Assembly: GCA_039798265.1 (NCBI GenBank)
Contig: JBDKGH010000139.1
Span: 29,396-93,395, forward strand
DNA: 64,000 nt
Source: JBDKGH01 sp039798265
GTDB taxonomy: Bacteria > Bacteroidota > Bacteroidia > Flavobacteriales_D > Sanyastnellaceae
Direction of reading: 5' to 3'
Below, piece after piece: positions 43,962-54,633 of this stretch. The position numbers were made by a program, and so were the translations under genes. The notes under the pieces are model-generated. The model searched no databases and was not told the DNA's origin. It was given only the letters and a program-made list of their open reading frames with translations. Each line of letters starts with the position of its first letter. The stretch's first letter is position 1.

Positions 43962-44357
43962 ATGAAAAAATTAGTTGCTTTCATTTGGATGATTTTCTTT
44001 TCGTGCTGCTTGTATGCGCAGAAGGAAAATATTCAAACAGGAACGGCGAGTTTTTATGCCAATAAATTTGAGGGTAGAAAAACCAGTAGTGGTCAGTTAT
44101 TTCGTCAGGATAGTTTGACCTGCGCCCACAAGACCTTACCCTTTGGTACCAAAATCGAAGTTCGCAATCTTTCCAATGATAGTTTGGTGGTGGTGACAGT
44201 AAACGATCGGCTCCCAAAATCGTCTGGCCGGGTGGTAGATCTGACCATGCGGGCGGCACGTCAGCTCAATTTTGTAAAAAAAGGTCTCACCAAAGTGGAG
44301 ATTAGAGTACTAGGAAATAAAGAGGAAGAGGTGCCAACTGAGGAGAATCAGCACTGA
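43962..44357 (+). CDS. rlpA: RlpA-like double-psi beta-barrel protein
   Basis: The 131-residue protein has a signal peptide (LVAFIWMIFFSCCLYAQ). The DPBB domain (about 25-115) shows GTASFYANKFEGRKTSSGQLF, LTCAHKTLPFGTKIEV and VNDRLPKSSGRVVDLT with its catalytic-type Asp. It has no SPOR domain. RlpA is a lytic transglycosylase acting on naked glycan strands at the septum in Pseudomonas. Whether this short form has that activity is not shown by sequence. The acidic tail is Glu-rich. Confidence 0.88.
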   Translation: MKKLVAFIWMIFFSCCLYAQKENIQTGTASFYANKFEGRKTSSGQLFRQDSLTCAHKTLPFGTKIEVRNLSNDSLVVVTVNDRLPKSSGRVVDLTMRAARQLNFVKKGLTKVEIRVLGNKEEEVPTEENQH

Positions 44358-44488
44358 GTGGAGTACCATAAGTTTTGCACAACTGTTTATTTTGAAGGTT
44401 TAAGTAGCTGGTATTCAGTTATTAATAATTTGTGTAGGTAGGCCAAAAGAAACTTGAGAAAAGATTTTCTAAACGGGCGTCTAGTCCT

Positions 44489-44496
44489 TACTTTTG
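44489..44496 (+). promoter_or_regulatory. Candidate -7 element (TACTTTTG) of atpD-atpC
   Basis: It is a TAnnTTTG match followed by CAGCCG, 27 bases before ATG 44524. The downstream pattern is identical to the efp promoter. Confidence 0.5.
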
Positions 44497-44505
44497 CAGC
44501 CGTAA

Positions 44506-46035
<1,530 letters not shown>

Positions 46036-46053
46036 TACTTTAGTTAGCACACC

Positions 46054-46290
46054 ATGACAGTTGAAATCATAACTCCTGAAACTACCCTATACAATGGAAA
46101 AGCATCTTATGTAGCTCTTCCAGGCAGCGATGGTAGCCTCGGTGTATTGGATAACCACGCTCCGCTTATCAGCAGCCTTAAAAAAGGAACTGTTCGTCTT
46201 AAAGACGAAAACGGTAAAGAAGTAAAATTCGACGTAAAAGGCGGAACTGTAGAGGTGTTCAACAACAAGGTGATCATTCTAGCAGAATAA
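46054..46290 (+). CDS. atpC: ATP synthase subunit epsilon, short form
   Basis: The 78-residue protein has only the N-terminal beta-sandwich (TVEIITPETTLYNG, LPGSDGSLGVLDNHAPLIS, TVEVFNNKVIILAE). The C-terminal two-helix inhibitory domain found in E. coli is absent. It lies 18 bases after atpD with a terminator behind it. The short form is common in Bacteroidota and would remove epsilon inhibition of the F1 motor. Confidence 0.95.
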   Translation: MTVEIITPETTLYNGKASYVALPGSDGSLGVLDNHAPLISSLKKGTVRLKDENGKEVKFDVKGGTVEVFNNKVIILAE

Positions 46291-46310
46291 TCTTTTTTTA
46301 ATATCAAAAA

Positions 46311-46342
46311 GGGCCTGCTCTTACCAGAGCAGGCTTTTTTTT
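46311..46342 (+). terminator. Terminator of atpD-atpC
   Basis: GCCTGCTCT and AGAGCAGGC form a 9-bp stem around TACC, followed by eight T. Confidence 0.93.
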
Positions 46343-46467
46343 GCTTGAAACTTTCTTTCCTGCTGCCGCGTAGAAAGTTGACCTTATAATGCGCTTGGGC
46401 GACAAACAGGCCAATATTTCATTAGATTTGGTATTGGAAGTGAGCCGCTTAAGCTGAAGTAATAAAA

Positions 46468-49400
46468 TTGAAAACGTTATTCCGTATATCCACCCTGCTT
46501 GCGTGGGCCTTTTTGGGCTCCCTTTCTGCTTATGCTCAAGAGGGTCAGGTTACCTCTACCAAAGGCACCGATTTCTGGATGACTTTCATGAATAACTACA
46601 CCCCCGATCCACAGGAATCCCTCGATCTCTTTATTGCCTCCTCTGAAGCCACCAGCGGTACTATTTCTGTTCCGGGACAAGGTTGGTCCATCAACTTTGT
46701 TGTCAATCCCAATCAGACCACTACCGTTTCCATTCCGACTAGTGTGGCGGAAATGCACTCTTCTGAAATTGTCGAAAATCGAGGTGTACACATTGTTACA
46801 CAAGACACGGTTTCTGTTTTTGCGATTAGTTTTAATCCCTATACCGCTGATGCTACAAAGGTTTTACCAACCACCACACTCGGCACGAATTACTACATAG
46901 CCTCCTATGCAGGGCTTTCTCCATGGGATTCGGAATTGGCAGTGGTAGCTACAGAAGATGATACTGAAATAGAAATCATTCCAAGTTGTAACACCCTAGG
47001 TGGCCACCCGGCCAATACGCCAATGATTGTTCAGCTCGATCAAGGAGAGGTGTTTCAAATCATTGCAGAGGCGGGTGAAGATCTAACGGGTACTCGTATT
47101 ACGGCAACTGATGTCAGCGGAAGTTGTCGCCCTTTTGGTGTTTTTTCGGGCGCTGGCTGTGCCAATGTTCCTGGCGACTGTGGCCCGTGCGATCACTTAT
47201 TTGAACAAAATTTCCCGATTGAGTTATGGGGCACCGAGTACTTTATTACGCCATTTGTTTTTGAAGTGGATCCTTATCAAGGCGTGCTCGAATCCAACTA
47301 TACCTACCGCATTTTAGCTCAACAAAATGGAACGATCGTAAGTGTGGATGGCGCTGTTGTAGCTACGTTGAATGCTGGTGAATACCACGAAATTCAATAT
47401 GATCCTTCGGCGCATTGTGTGCAAGGAAATCATGAAATTGCCGTGATCCAATACATGGAGTCTCTTTCCTGCGGCGGAAATGGAGATCCCTCGATGATTG
47501 TTCTCGACGACGCAACGAAGAAGATCGACAACGTTACCTTCAGCACGGTACAATCTACCGTGATCAATCGTCACTACTTAAATGTCATTGTGGAAAATGA
47601 AGATGTGGGAAGCGTAACCTTGGATGGTGTAGTGATCAGCCCAACACTGTTTCATAGTTTTTCTGCTTGCTCTTCGCACAAATGGGCAGGATTCGAAATT
47701 ACTGCGGGTAGTCACACACTAGATGCTCCAGATGGAGTAACAGCTTATGTATATGGTAATGGATTTTCTGAGAGCTATGCCTACAGCGTTGGTTCATTTA
47801 CCTCGCAGGAAAGTGTGGAGATCGACTATTCTTTTTGTACCGACACGCAAGTCAATTTGCAACTGTCCAATAGTTTCTTCAGCCCTTATTGGTATGAGCT
47901 TTCTAATCCTGACCTCATTCTGCACGAGGGATATTCATATACCGTTAACCCGCCCATTAGCAATGGTGTTTTTGTGGGTGTGGGTAGTCATTTTGCTTCG
48001 GGTTGCGAAGAAACAGTAATCTACAGCGTGGAGTCAGCGGTTCCACCAGCCATTGCGCTGTCGCCGAGTGCTGAAATGAGTATCTGTCAATTCCAGAGTG
48101 TGCAGTTAAATGCGCAAGTGACTCCTTCTAGTCAATGGTATCAGTACTCGTGGACACCTGATGCTACCTTGAGTGAAAACAATATCCCAAATCCTGTAGC
48201 GAGCCCGCAGCAAACCACCACTTATCAGTTAGCGGTAAGTACGCTTTCCGGATGTGCGTCGAGTACGCAGCAAGTAACCATTGATGTGGGATCGGGCAAT
48301 GTATCGCGCATGGATGCCTCGGTTGATGATGCCTTCCTGTGTTTGGGCGAAGAAACATCACTTCATGTAAAAACAGAAAAGAAAATATGGGCAGATGATA
48401 TCAATCCCGGAGTAGCCTGGGGAGATTGGTTTGATATCAATAATGGTCAAGAAAATATGGTCTGCGGAAGCGTTTCTGGAAATGCTTTGTACTTCAATGG
48501 TTCTGGTGAGCGCAGTGCGATAACACCGTCGTTGAACTGCACCACTCCAGGAACAATCTATTTTGCATTGAAGATAGCTTCCGGAACGGCGCCGTGTGAT
48601 AATGCAGAGCCTGGAGATAACGTGGTATTAGAGTATTCGACGAATGGAGCCTCATGGACCGTTATTCAAACATTTAATGAGGCTAATTATCCTGACTTCG
48701 TGAATTTGGCCATTCCTATTCCTGCGGCTGCAATGACGAACCATACGCAGTTTAAATGGAAACAAGTGGGCACTTGGTTCAATAACCAAGATAACTGGGT
48801 GATAGATGAAGTATTTATTGCGGTAGAAAAAACGCAAGATTTTAATTACACCTGGAGCCCAGCTGCTAGTTTGAATAACGCATCAGCGATTAATCCATTA
48901 GCTAGCCCAGCCGAACAAACAAGTTATATAGTCACCATGACCGACGGTCAAACGGGCTGTACATATCAGGATTCTGTTCTCATTGAAGTGGGCCAACCAT
49001 TTGATTTAACCGTTTCCAACGATACTACCTTATGCGACCTCAACGGATTGGCCTTGAGTGCATCCGTATCGGGTAACCCTGCTGATTATTCGTTTGAATG
49101 GCAACCGTCAGCTTCGTTGGATAATGCGCATAGCATGAACCCGCAGGCTACACCGCAGGCAACAACCAACTATACCGTAGCTGTTACCTCTCCCATTGGC
49201 TGCACACAATCAGAATCCGTTCTCGTATCGGTAGGTTATTTAATGGGCCTAAATGCTTCCGTTTCTGACGAGGTAATTTGCGAGGGAAGTACAGTTGATT
49301 TAGAAGCAATTATTGCGGGTTCGGCGAACGACCTTATAGTGGAGTGGTCGCCGGCTGATGGACTATCTAACCCGCAAGGATCGCAAACAACAGCGAGCCC

Positions 49401-50661
49401 TGCCGCTTCAACAGAATATACAGTAACGATTACCCATGAAATTTCGGGATGCTCGTTGAGCGAATCCGTTTCAGTGGATGTAGTTCCTCCGGTAGATGTT
49501 TTACCCCTAGAGAATCAATGGTTGTGTGATGTAGTAGGGCTGCAACTGGATGCTCAAACGGATTTCAGCGGTCCATTGGAATGGAGTTGGGAGTCGCCTT
49601 CATCGGTGGATAATCCTACTATTCCAAACCCGCTTTTAGCCGTGAATCAAACCGTTTCATTATCGGTAACCGCTACTAACTTGGGCGGCTGCAGCGATAC
49701 GGAAAACATTACCATTACCCGTTTGCAAGAGGATACTGAATTAGGACCCGATAGAAATTTTTGTGAAGATGAAACAGTGCTGTTAGATACGGGTTGGCCT
49801 TCTGGCTATGACGTAGTATGGAATACTGGCGCCCACGCTTCGGCGATTTCAGTAACTACATCGGGTACCTATCATGTGATTGTTACCAGTCCCAACGGCT
49901 GTCAATCAGAAGACCAAGTCACCTTGACTCGTTATGATTATCCGGTAGTGGACCTAGGTGAGGACCGTGAGTTATGTGAAGGAGAGCATGTGCAACTCAC
50001 CGGACCTGAAGGCGATTACAACTATTCGTGGAGCAATAAAGATCAATATAGTTTCACCACTGTAAATGAAACAGGCTACTATGAACTAACCGTCGATAAT
50101 TATGGATGTACCACTACAGATGGTGTGAATGTGATTTTCAATTTATTGCCCGAACGACCATTCGGTAGAGATACCGTGTTTTGTTTTTCTATGCCTCCTT
50201 ATCGACTAGAATTGGATGCGAAAAACGAGGGTAGTTCATATGTGTGGATGAATGGTCTGACGACACAGCAACTGTCGGTGAGTAATGGGCAGTACGTCAC
50301 TGTCACCATTACCAGCGGCGAGGGTTGTGAAAAGACCTATGACCTCATCATTCAAGAAGAATGTGAAGGTGCCGTGTGGATACCCAATGCATTTACTCCA
50401 AATGGCGATGGCCTCAACGATGCATTCAAGGTGGAAGGAGATGGTATTGGTGCCATAAATATGAAGATCCTCAATAAGTGGGGGCAGATTGTTTATGAAA
50501 CAGATGACATCAATCGTCCATGGTTAGGGCAATACCTCGACGGCGACGAGTACAAGAAAAACGATATGTACCAATACGTCATAACTGTGCGTATGACGAA
50601 AGCTGACGGTCAACTGAGTACACCTTATGTGTATGAAGGCCAAGTGATGCTCGCTCGTTAA
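46468..50661 (+). CDS. Large T9SS type B protein with IgGFc-binding-like N-terminus
   Basis: The 1397-residue secreted protein starts at TTG 46468, since the signal peptide begins there (KTLFRISTLLAWAFLGSLSAYAQ). The N-terminal part (about 30-460) resembles the IgGFc-binding domain (TKGTDFWMTFMNNY, VIQYMESLSCGG). At least five repeats of about 85-100 residues follow, each with W-x-P, NP and TTxYxVxV (SWTPDATLSENNIPNP, TWSPAASLNNASAINP, EWQPSASLDNAHSMNP, EWSPADGLSNPQG). The C-terminus is a gliding-associated type B sorting domain: IPNAFTPNGDGLNDAFKV and MKILNKWGQIVYET. It is probably a surface adhesin. Its stop overlaps that of kynU. Confidence 0.92.
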   Translation: MKTLFRISTLLAWAFLGSLSAYAQEGQVTSTKGTDFWMTFMNNYTPDPQESLDLFIASSEATSGTISVPGQGWSINFVVNPNQTTTVSIPTSVAEMHSSEIVENRGVHIVTQDTVSVFAISFNPYTADATKVLPTTTLGTNYYIASYAGLSPWDSELAVVATEDDTEIEIIPSCNTLGGHPANTPMIVQLDQGEVFQIIAEAGEDLTGTRITATDVSGSCRPFGVFSGAGCANVPGDCGPCDHLFEQNFPIELWGTEYFITPFVFEVDPYQGVLESNYTYRILAQQNGTIVSVDGAVVATLNAGEYHEIQYDPSAHCVQGNHEIAVIQYMESLSCGGNGDPSMIVLDDATKKIDNVTFSTVQSTVINRHYLNVIVENEDVGSVTLDGVVISPTLFHSFSACSSHKWAGFEITAGSHTLDAPDGVTAYVYGNGFSESYAYSVGSFTSQESVEIDYSFCTDTQVNLQLSNSFFSPYWYELSNPDLILHEGYSYTVNPPISNGVFVGVGSHFASGCEETVIYSVESAVPPAIALSPSAEMSICQFQSVQLNAQVTPSSQWYQYSWTPDATLSENNIPNPVASPQQTTTYQLAVSTLSGCASSTQQVTIDVGSGNVSRMDASVDDAFLCLGEETSLHVKTEKKIWADDINPGVAWGDWFDINNGQENMVCGSVSGNALYFNGSGERSAITPSLNCTTPGTIYFALKIASGTAPCDNAEPGDNVVLEYSTNGASWTVIQTFNEANYPDFVNLAIPIPAAAMTNHTQFKWKQVGTWFNNQDNWVIDEVFIAVEKTQDFNYTWSPAASLNNASAINPLASPAEQTSYIVTMTDGQTGCTYQDSVLIEVGQPFDLTVSNDTTLCDLNGLALSASVSGNPADYSFEWQPSASLDNAHSMNPQATPQATTNYTVAVTSPIGCTQSESVLVSVGYLMGLNASVSDEVICEGSTVDLEAIIAGSANDLIVEWSPADGLSNPQGSQTTASPAASTEYTVTITHEISGCSLSESVSVDVVPPVDVLPLENQWLCDVVGLQLDAQTDFSGPLEWSWESPSSVDNPTIPNPLLAVNQTVSLSVTATNLGGCSDTENITITRLQEDTELGPDRNFCEDETVLLDTGWPSGYDVVWNTGAHASAISVTTSGTYHVIVTSPNGCQSEDQVTLTRYDYPVVDLGEDRELCEGEHVQLTGPEGDYNYSWSNKDQYSFTTVNETGYYELTVDNYGCTTTDGVNVIFNLLPERPFGRDTVFCFSMPPYRLELDAKNEGSSYVWMNGLTTQQLSVSNGQYVTVTITSGEGCEKTYDLIIQEECEGAVWIPNAFTPNGDGLNDAFKVEGDGIGAINMKILNKWGQIVYETDDINRPWLGQYLDGDEYKKNDMYQYVITVRMTKADGQLSTPYVYEGQVMLAR

Positions 50662-51929
50662 GCGAACAGTTCGCTTAGTATTTTTCCAAAGGCATATACA
50701 TCTTCAAATGAATTGTACATAGGCACTGGCGCCATGCGTATAACGTTGGGCTCTCGCCAGTCAACAATTACACCGCGTTCGGCAAGCTGATGAACGATGC
50801 TTTTGTTTTTTCCTTCCACTACCACAGAGAGCTGACAGCCGCGTTGCTGTGGGTCTGAGGGAGTCAAAGTACGAAGGGATTGCCCCGTGTTTTTTTCCAC
50901 CTCAGCCAATATAAATTCTAAGTAAGCCGTAAGTTGTTCTGATTTTTTGCGAAGTGCAGGCATTCCGGCTTGAGTGAACAATGCCAAAGCGGCTTTATGC
51001 GCTGCCATAGATAGCACAGGCGCATTGCTCATCTGCCACGATTCTGCGGTGGGCATAGGTTGGAAACCGGCCTTCATTTGAAAACGAGTTTCTTTGTCAT
51101 GTCCCCACCATCCAGCTAAACGAAGTAAATCTTTATTGGAGGCATGACGCTCGTGGACATAAGCACCAGACACACCGCCGGGTCCTGAATTGAGGTATTT
51201 ATAGCTGCACCAACAGGCAAAATCTACATTCCACTGATGCAAATGGAGTTCTACATTTCCTGCGGCATGCGCAAGGTCAAATCCGCAATTGGCGCCTACT
51301 TGATGAGCGGCAGCTGTTATTTTTTCTAACTCAAAAAATTGCCCCGTAAAGTAATTGACGCCTCCAAAACAAACAAGTGCGAGCTCGTCGCCTATTTCGT
51401 TGATTTTGGCAATGATATCTTCAGTGCGCAGGTTCACTTCGCCTTCACGCGGTTGCATTTCTACAATAACCTCTTCTGGATTTAAACCATGCAATTTTGC
51501 CTGACTTTCGAAGGCATAACAATCAGAAGGAAAAGGTTTTGTTTCGTGTAAAATTTTAACGCGCTTTCCTTTGGGTTGGTAAAAGCTAATGAGCAATAAA
51601 TGCAAGTTGACAGTGAGCTGATTCATCACTACCACTTCGTGTGGCAAAGCGCCCACGAGTTGAGCAGAGCCTTGGGTAAACAATTCGTGGTACGAATACC
51701 AAGGGTTTTTAGCTAAAAAGTGCCCTTCAACCCCAAAATTAGCCCAGTCTGTAAGCTCTTGATCGATGGAAGCGCGAACGCCTTTCGGCTGCAAGCCTAA
51801 GGAGTTGCCCGTGAAATAAAGCATATCTTTTCCTTCATGCTGTGGAATGAGATACTCTTGACGGAAACTCTTTAGTTCATCTTGTTGATCAAGCGAACGA
51901 GCGAATTCAAGGCTGTTTTGGAAGGTCAT
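50658..51929 (-). CDS. kynU: Kynureninase
   Basis: This PLP enzyme cleaves kynurenine to anthranilate and alanine. The 423 residues show FTGNSLGLQPKG near the start, CGFDLAHAAGN with the PLP Asp, and CWCSYKYLNSGPGG with the Schiff-base Lys. The C-terminal GVIVDWREPNVIRMAPVP is typical. It starts 14 bases after hemL. No other kynurenine-pathway gene is nearby. The TTAA at its 3' end is shared with the convergent T9SS gene. Confidence 0.95.
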   Translation of the reverse strand: MTFQNSLEFARSLDQQDELKSFRQEYLIPQHEGKDMLYFTGNSLGLQPKGVRASIDQELTDWANFGVEGHFLAKNPWYSYHELFTQGSAQLVGALPHEVVVMNQLTVNLHLLLISFYQPKGKRVKILHETKPFPSDCYAFESQAKLHGLNPEEVIVEMQPREGEVNLRTEDIIAKINEIGDELALVCFGGVNYFTGQFFELEKITAAAHQVGANCGFDLAHAAGNVELHLHQWNVDFACWCSYKYLNSGPGGVSGAYVHERHASNKDLLRLAGWWGHDKETRFQMKAGFQPMPTAESWQMSNAPVLSMAAHKAALALFTQAGMPALRKKSEQLTAYLEFILAEVEKNTGQSLRTLTPSDPQQRGCQLSVVVEGKNKSIVHQLAERGVIVDWREPNVIRMAPVPMYNSFEDVYAFGKILSELFA

Positions 51930-51943
51930 TTTGTTAAAGGGAA

Positions 51944-53236
51944 TTAGGCAAAAACGATATCTAAAGCTTCACACATTTTTTCGATGGCGAAAGCGATGTC
52001 TTCTTCTGTGTGCGCGGCTGATACAAAACCAACTTCATATCCGCTTGGTCCGAGATAAACACCTCTTTCCAGCAAAGCGCGATGGAAAGGAGCGAATTTT
52101 TTCATGCCTTCGCTATCAATGTCATCCATGCGGCGAATGGCTTCTGCGTTGGAGAAATTGACCCAAAAGATGGAACCTTTGGAGAACATATTAAATGCAT
52201 AGCCTTTGGCGTGGGCATGAGCTAAAACATTTTTAACGAGGAAGTCTGTTTTTTCTTTCAACTCTTCATAGAAGCCTGGTCGCAAACATTCAGTCAATTG
52301 AGCGATACCCGCGGCCATAGCCACTGGATTACCCGAAAGTGTTCCAGCTTGATACACCGGACCTTCTGGAGCTATACAGCTCATTATCTTTTTACTGGCA
52401 CCATAGGCGCCCACCGGTAATCCGCCACCGATGATTTTTCCAAAAGCCATTACATCAGGCTGAATGCCGTAATAGCCGGCAGCACCTTCAAAGCCTACGC
52501 GGAAGCCAGAAATAACTTCATCGAAAAGCAATACAATTCCTTCACGGGTGCATATTTCGCGCAAGAAACGCAAGAACTCTCCATCCTGGAGCAGAAGTCC
52601 GTTATTGGCCGGAATGGGTTCAATAGCAATGACAGCGATTTGATTTTTATAGGTGGCTACCGCTTCTTCTACCGCTTCGCGATTGTTAAGCGGAAGCACG
52701 ATGGTTTCGCGGGCATAGGCTTCGGGAATACCCGCAGAACTGCTGGTGCCAAGGGTGGCCAATCCACTGCCTGCTTTTACCAAAAGACTATCTACGTGGC
52801 CGTGATAACAGCCCTCAAACTTCACAATTTTATCGCGGCCGGTATATCCGCGCGCAAGACGAATGGCGCTCATGGCTGCTTCTGTTCCGCTGCTAACGAA
52901 ACGAATATTTTCAAGGTAGCGGTGATTGGAAAGGATCATTTCCGCTAACTGATTTTCTAATCGGGTAGGAGCGCCAAAGCTACTGCCGTTGGCTACGGTA
53001 TCCTGCACGGCCTTCACCACAGATGGGTGAGCATGGCCCAAAATAAGAGGTCCCCACGAACAACAGAAGTCAAGGAATTTATTACCGTCTTCGTCCCACA
53101 CATGCGAGCCGGCGCCTTTGGCAAAAAACAAAGGAGTGCCGCCCACTGATTTGAATGCGCGAACAGGTGAGTTTACACCACCTGGAAAGTAGGTTTTAGC
53201 TTTTTCAAAAAGCTGCTCTGAAATGGTTGTTTTCAT
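51944..53236 (-). CDS. hemL: Glutamate-1-semialdehyde 2,1-aminomutase
   Basis: The start at 53236 (MKTTISEQLFEKAK) gives 430 residues. The ORF opens at 53254 with six unlikely residues. HemL makes 5-aminolevulinate for heme. Visible are FPGGVNSPVRAFKSVGGTP, LLFDEVISGFRVG with the PLP Asp, and AFGKIIGGGLPVGAYG with the catalytic Lys. A TAATTTCG element ends seven bases upstream. The partner hemA is not in the window. Confidence 0.96.
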   Translation of the reverse strand: MKTTISEQLFEKAKTYFPGGVNSPVRAFKSVGGTPLFFAKGAGSHVWDEDGNKFLDFCCSWGPLILGHAHPSVVKAVQDTVANGSSFGAPTRLENQLAEMILSNHRYLENIRFVSSGTEAAMSAIRLARGYTGRDKIVKFEGCYHGHVDSLLVKAGSGLATLGTSSSAGIPEAYARETIVLPLNNREAVEEAVATYKNQIAVIAIEPIPANNGLLLQDGEFLRFLREICTREGIVLLFDEVISGFRVGFEGAAGYYGIQPDVMAFGKIIGGGLPVGAYGASKKIMSCIAPEGPVYQAGTLSGNPVAMAAGIAQLTECLRPGFYEELKEKTDFLVKNVLAHAHAKGYAFNMFSKGSIFWVNFSNAEAIRRMDDIDSEGMKKFAPFHRALLERGVYLGPSGYEVGFVSAAHTEEDIAFAIEKMCEALDIVFA

Positions 53237-53242
53237 CGGGGG

Positions 53243-53250
53243 CGAAATTA
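53243..53250 (-). promoter_or_regulatory. Candidate -7 element (TAATTTCG) of hemL
   Basis: A minus-strand TAnnTTYG match followed by CCCCCG, directly before the hemL ATG at 53236. It implies a leaderless or near-leaderless transcript. Confidence 0.4.
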
Positions 53251-53262
53251 CCACGGGAAAGG

Positions 53263-53967
53263 CTATGATTTGTCATAGAAAACTGATAGAAATTGGAGAA
53301 TGACTAAAATCAACGAGCTTACTTCGACCAAGTGGTAAAGGAGGGTTTTCTTTTGAAATGAAAAGCAGCAAAAAAGCCCAATCCACAAAAGGAAATGCCA
53401 ATAATTCGGGTTGGGAAGAAAATGATGGGCAACACCAACAAACAGGAGCGAAAGGGCAAAGGTGGGTTTTCGCCCCATGCGAATGGGTAAGGTGTTAATG
53501 TGATTTTGATCCGCCTTGAAGTCCAGTAAGTCATTTAACAGACTAAGTGAAAACACCCAACAAGCGATGGAAAGAAAGGTGGACGAAAAATGAATGTCTT
53601 CCGGTTGAAGATTAAAACACGTCACAAAAGACCAAACAAGTGCGATGGTCAGGTTTTTTATACCCGTTATCTTGCGCAAGTAGGGATAAAAAATCAAGAG
53701 AAGAGATGCCAAGGCGATGAGCGATACTTGCGGAATAGACGGATAGCTTGAAAACATGAAAACCGCACCCAATAAGGCGATGGTACCCGTTAAGATGATT
53801 GGAATGCACTTGCGGAAATAACTATAAACAGCGAAAGTGAGTAAAACAACTGCCAAGAGAGATTGAATGCAAGGGGCGGAAAGTGAAAAGGCGTTGTTTG
53901 ACCAAAAGAGCGCCCCAGCGCTCAAAGCGATCAGTAGGTTGTTAAAGATGTACTCGTTTTGAGTCAA
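53263..53967 (-). CDS. UbiA-like membrane protein with only the second Asp motif
   Basis: The 234-residue protein has about seven or eight hydrophobic helices. NDLLDFKADQ with following NTLPIRMGRK (about 145-166) matches the second Asp-rich motif of UbiA prenyltransferases, and YLRKITGIKNLTIALVWSFV resembles the helix before it. The first motif (NDxxDxxxD) expected around residue 45-60 is missing, and FAVYSYFRKC stands there instead. It is shorter than normal UbiA. It may be a degenerate or altered enzyme. It is next to hemL, where heme-linked prenyltransfer is conceivable but unproven. Confidence 0.65.
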   Translation of the reverse strand: MTQNEYIFNNLLIALSAGALFWSNNAFSLSAPCIQSLLAVVLLTFAVYSYFRKCIPIILTGTIALLGAVFMFSSYPSIPQVSLIALASLLLIFYPYLRKITGIKNLTIALVWSFVTCFNLQPEDIHFSSTFLSIACWVFSLSLLNDLLDFKADQNHINTLPIRMGRKPTFALSLLFVGVAHHFLPNPNYWHFLLWIGLFCCFSFQKKTLLYHLVEVSSLILVILQFLSVFYDKS

Positions 53968-53970
53968 CGC

Positions 53971-54585
53971 TTAATGCACTAAAAGGTAGAGAAGCACACC
54001 CGATGCTGCTCCCGAAAAGCCGCCGATGAGTGCCTTTTTGATGCGAGTAGATCGGGCTCCAGGTTCAAAACCGTCAGCGTAAAAGTCGTTGTATTTTACC
54101 CGAGGATCGCTCATGTATTTTTCTCTGATCTTGATTTTACCAATAAGCTGCCCTACTGTAAAAAGGAGAGGAGGCCCGATCGTGGTAATATACCCGTCAC
54201 CGCCGTAGAAGGCTATTCCTCCGCAGAGTAAATATCCCATAATGGTGATGTGGTGTGCCTTGAAATTGTTACGCGCATCGTTTGACCCCATCATGTAAAC
54301 GCGCATACCATCAACGGTATAATAATTACCAAAAATGGTATCTTGGGCGTACAGCACTATTTCATTTTTACTAGCAGGAGTGTAGCTAAAGACGTCTTCT
54401 TTGGCTACATCGTATCGCTTTATTTTGCCGTTTTTCTTAGTTACTTCATAGACGATTTCTGTGGTCGTATCGCTCACTACAGTGCAGTTGAATTCATGTC
54501 CATTCATGAGCAAAATTCTATCCTGACCAAAAGATGGTTGAGCGGCGGCAAACAAGCAGATAAAGAAGATCAACGAACGCGGCAT
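53971..54585 (-). CDS. Secreted or membrane protein, function unknown
   Basis: The 204-residue protein has a signal peptide (RSLIFFICLFAAAQPSFGQ). A beta-rich part like a small barrel or SH3-type fold follows (ILLMNGHEFNCTVVSDTTTEIVYEV, KKNGKIKRYDVAKEDVFSY). The C-terminal half has two or three hydrophobic segments, ending GFSGAASGVLLYLLVH. The first half resembles repeats in Bacteroidota proteins that sense mis-folded envelope components, but I cannot name the family. It lies 3 bases before the UbiA-like gene. Confidence 0.65.
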   Translation of the reverse strand: MPRSLIFFICLFAAAQPSFGQDRILLMNGHEFNCTVVSDTTTEIVYEVTKKNGKIKRYDVAKEDVFSYTPASKNEIVLYAQDTIFGNYYTVDGMRVYMMGSNDARNNFKAHHITIMGYLLCGGIAFYGGDGYITTIGPPLLFTVGQLIGKIKIREKYMSDPRVKYNDFYADGFEPGARSTRIKKALIGGFSGAASGVLLYLLVH

Positions 54586-54603
54586 ATCACAAGATTAGGT
54601 TTC

Positions 54604-54611
54604 AAATATAA
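54604..54611 (-). promoter_or_regulatory. Candidate -7 element (TATATTTG) of the 53971-54585 gene
   Basis: A minus-strand TAnnTTTG match 18 bases before the start, between comF and the unknown gene. It may begin the transcript that carries the UbiA-like gene, hemL and kynU. Confidence 0.45.
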
Positions 54612-54633
54612 GCAGTAGCGCGTAGAATGAGAT

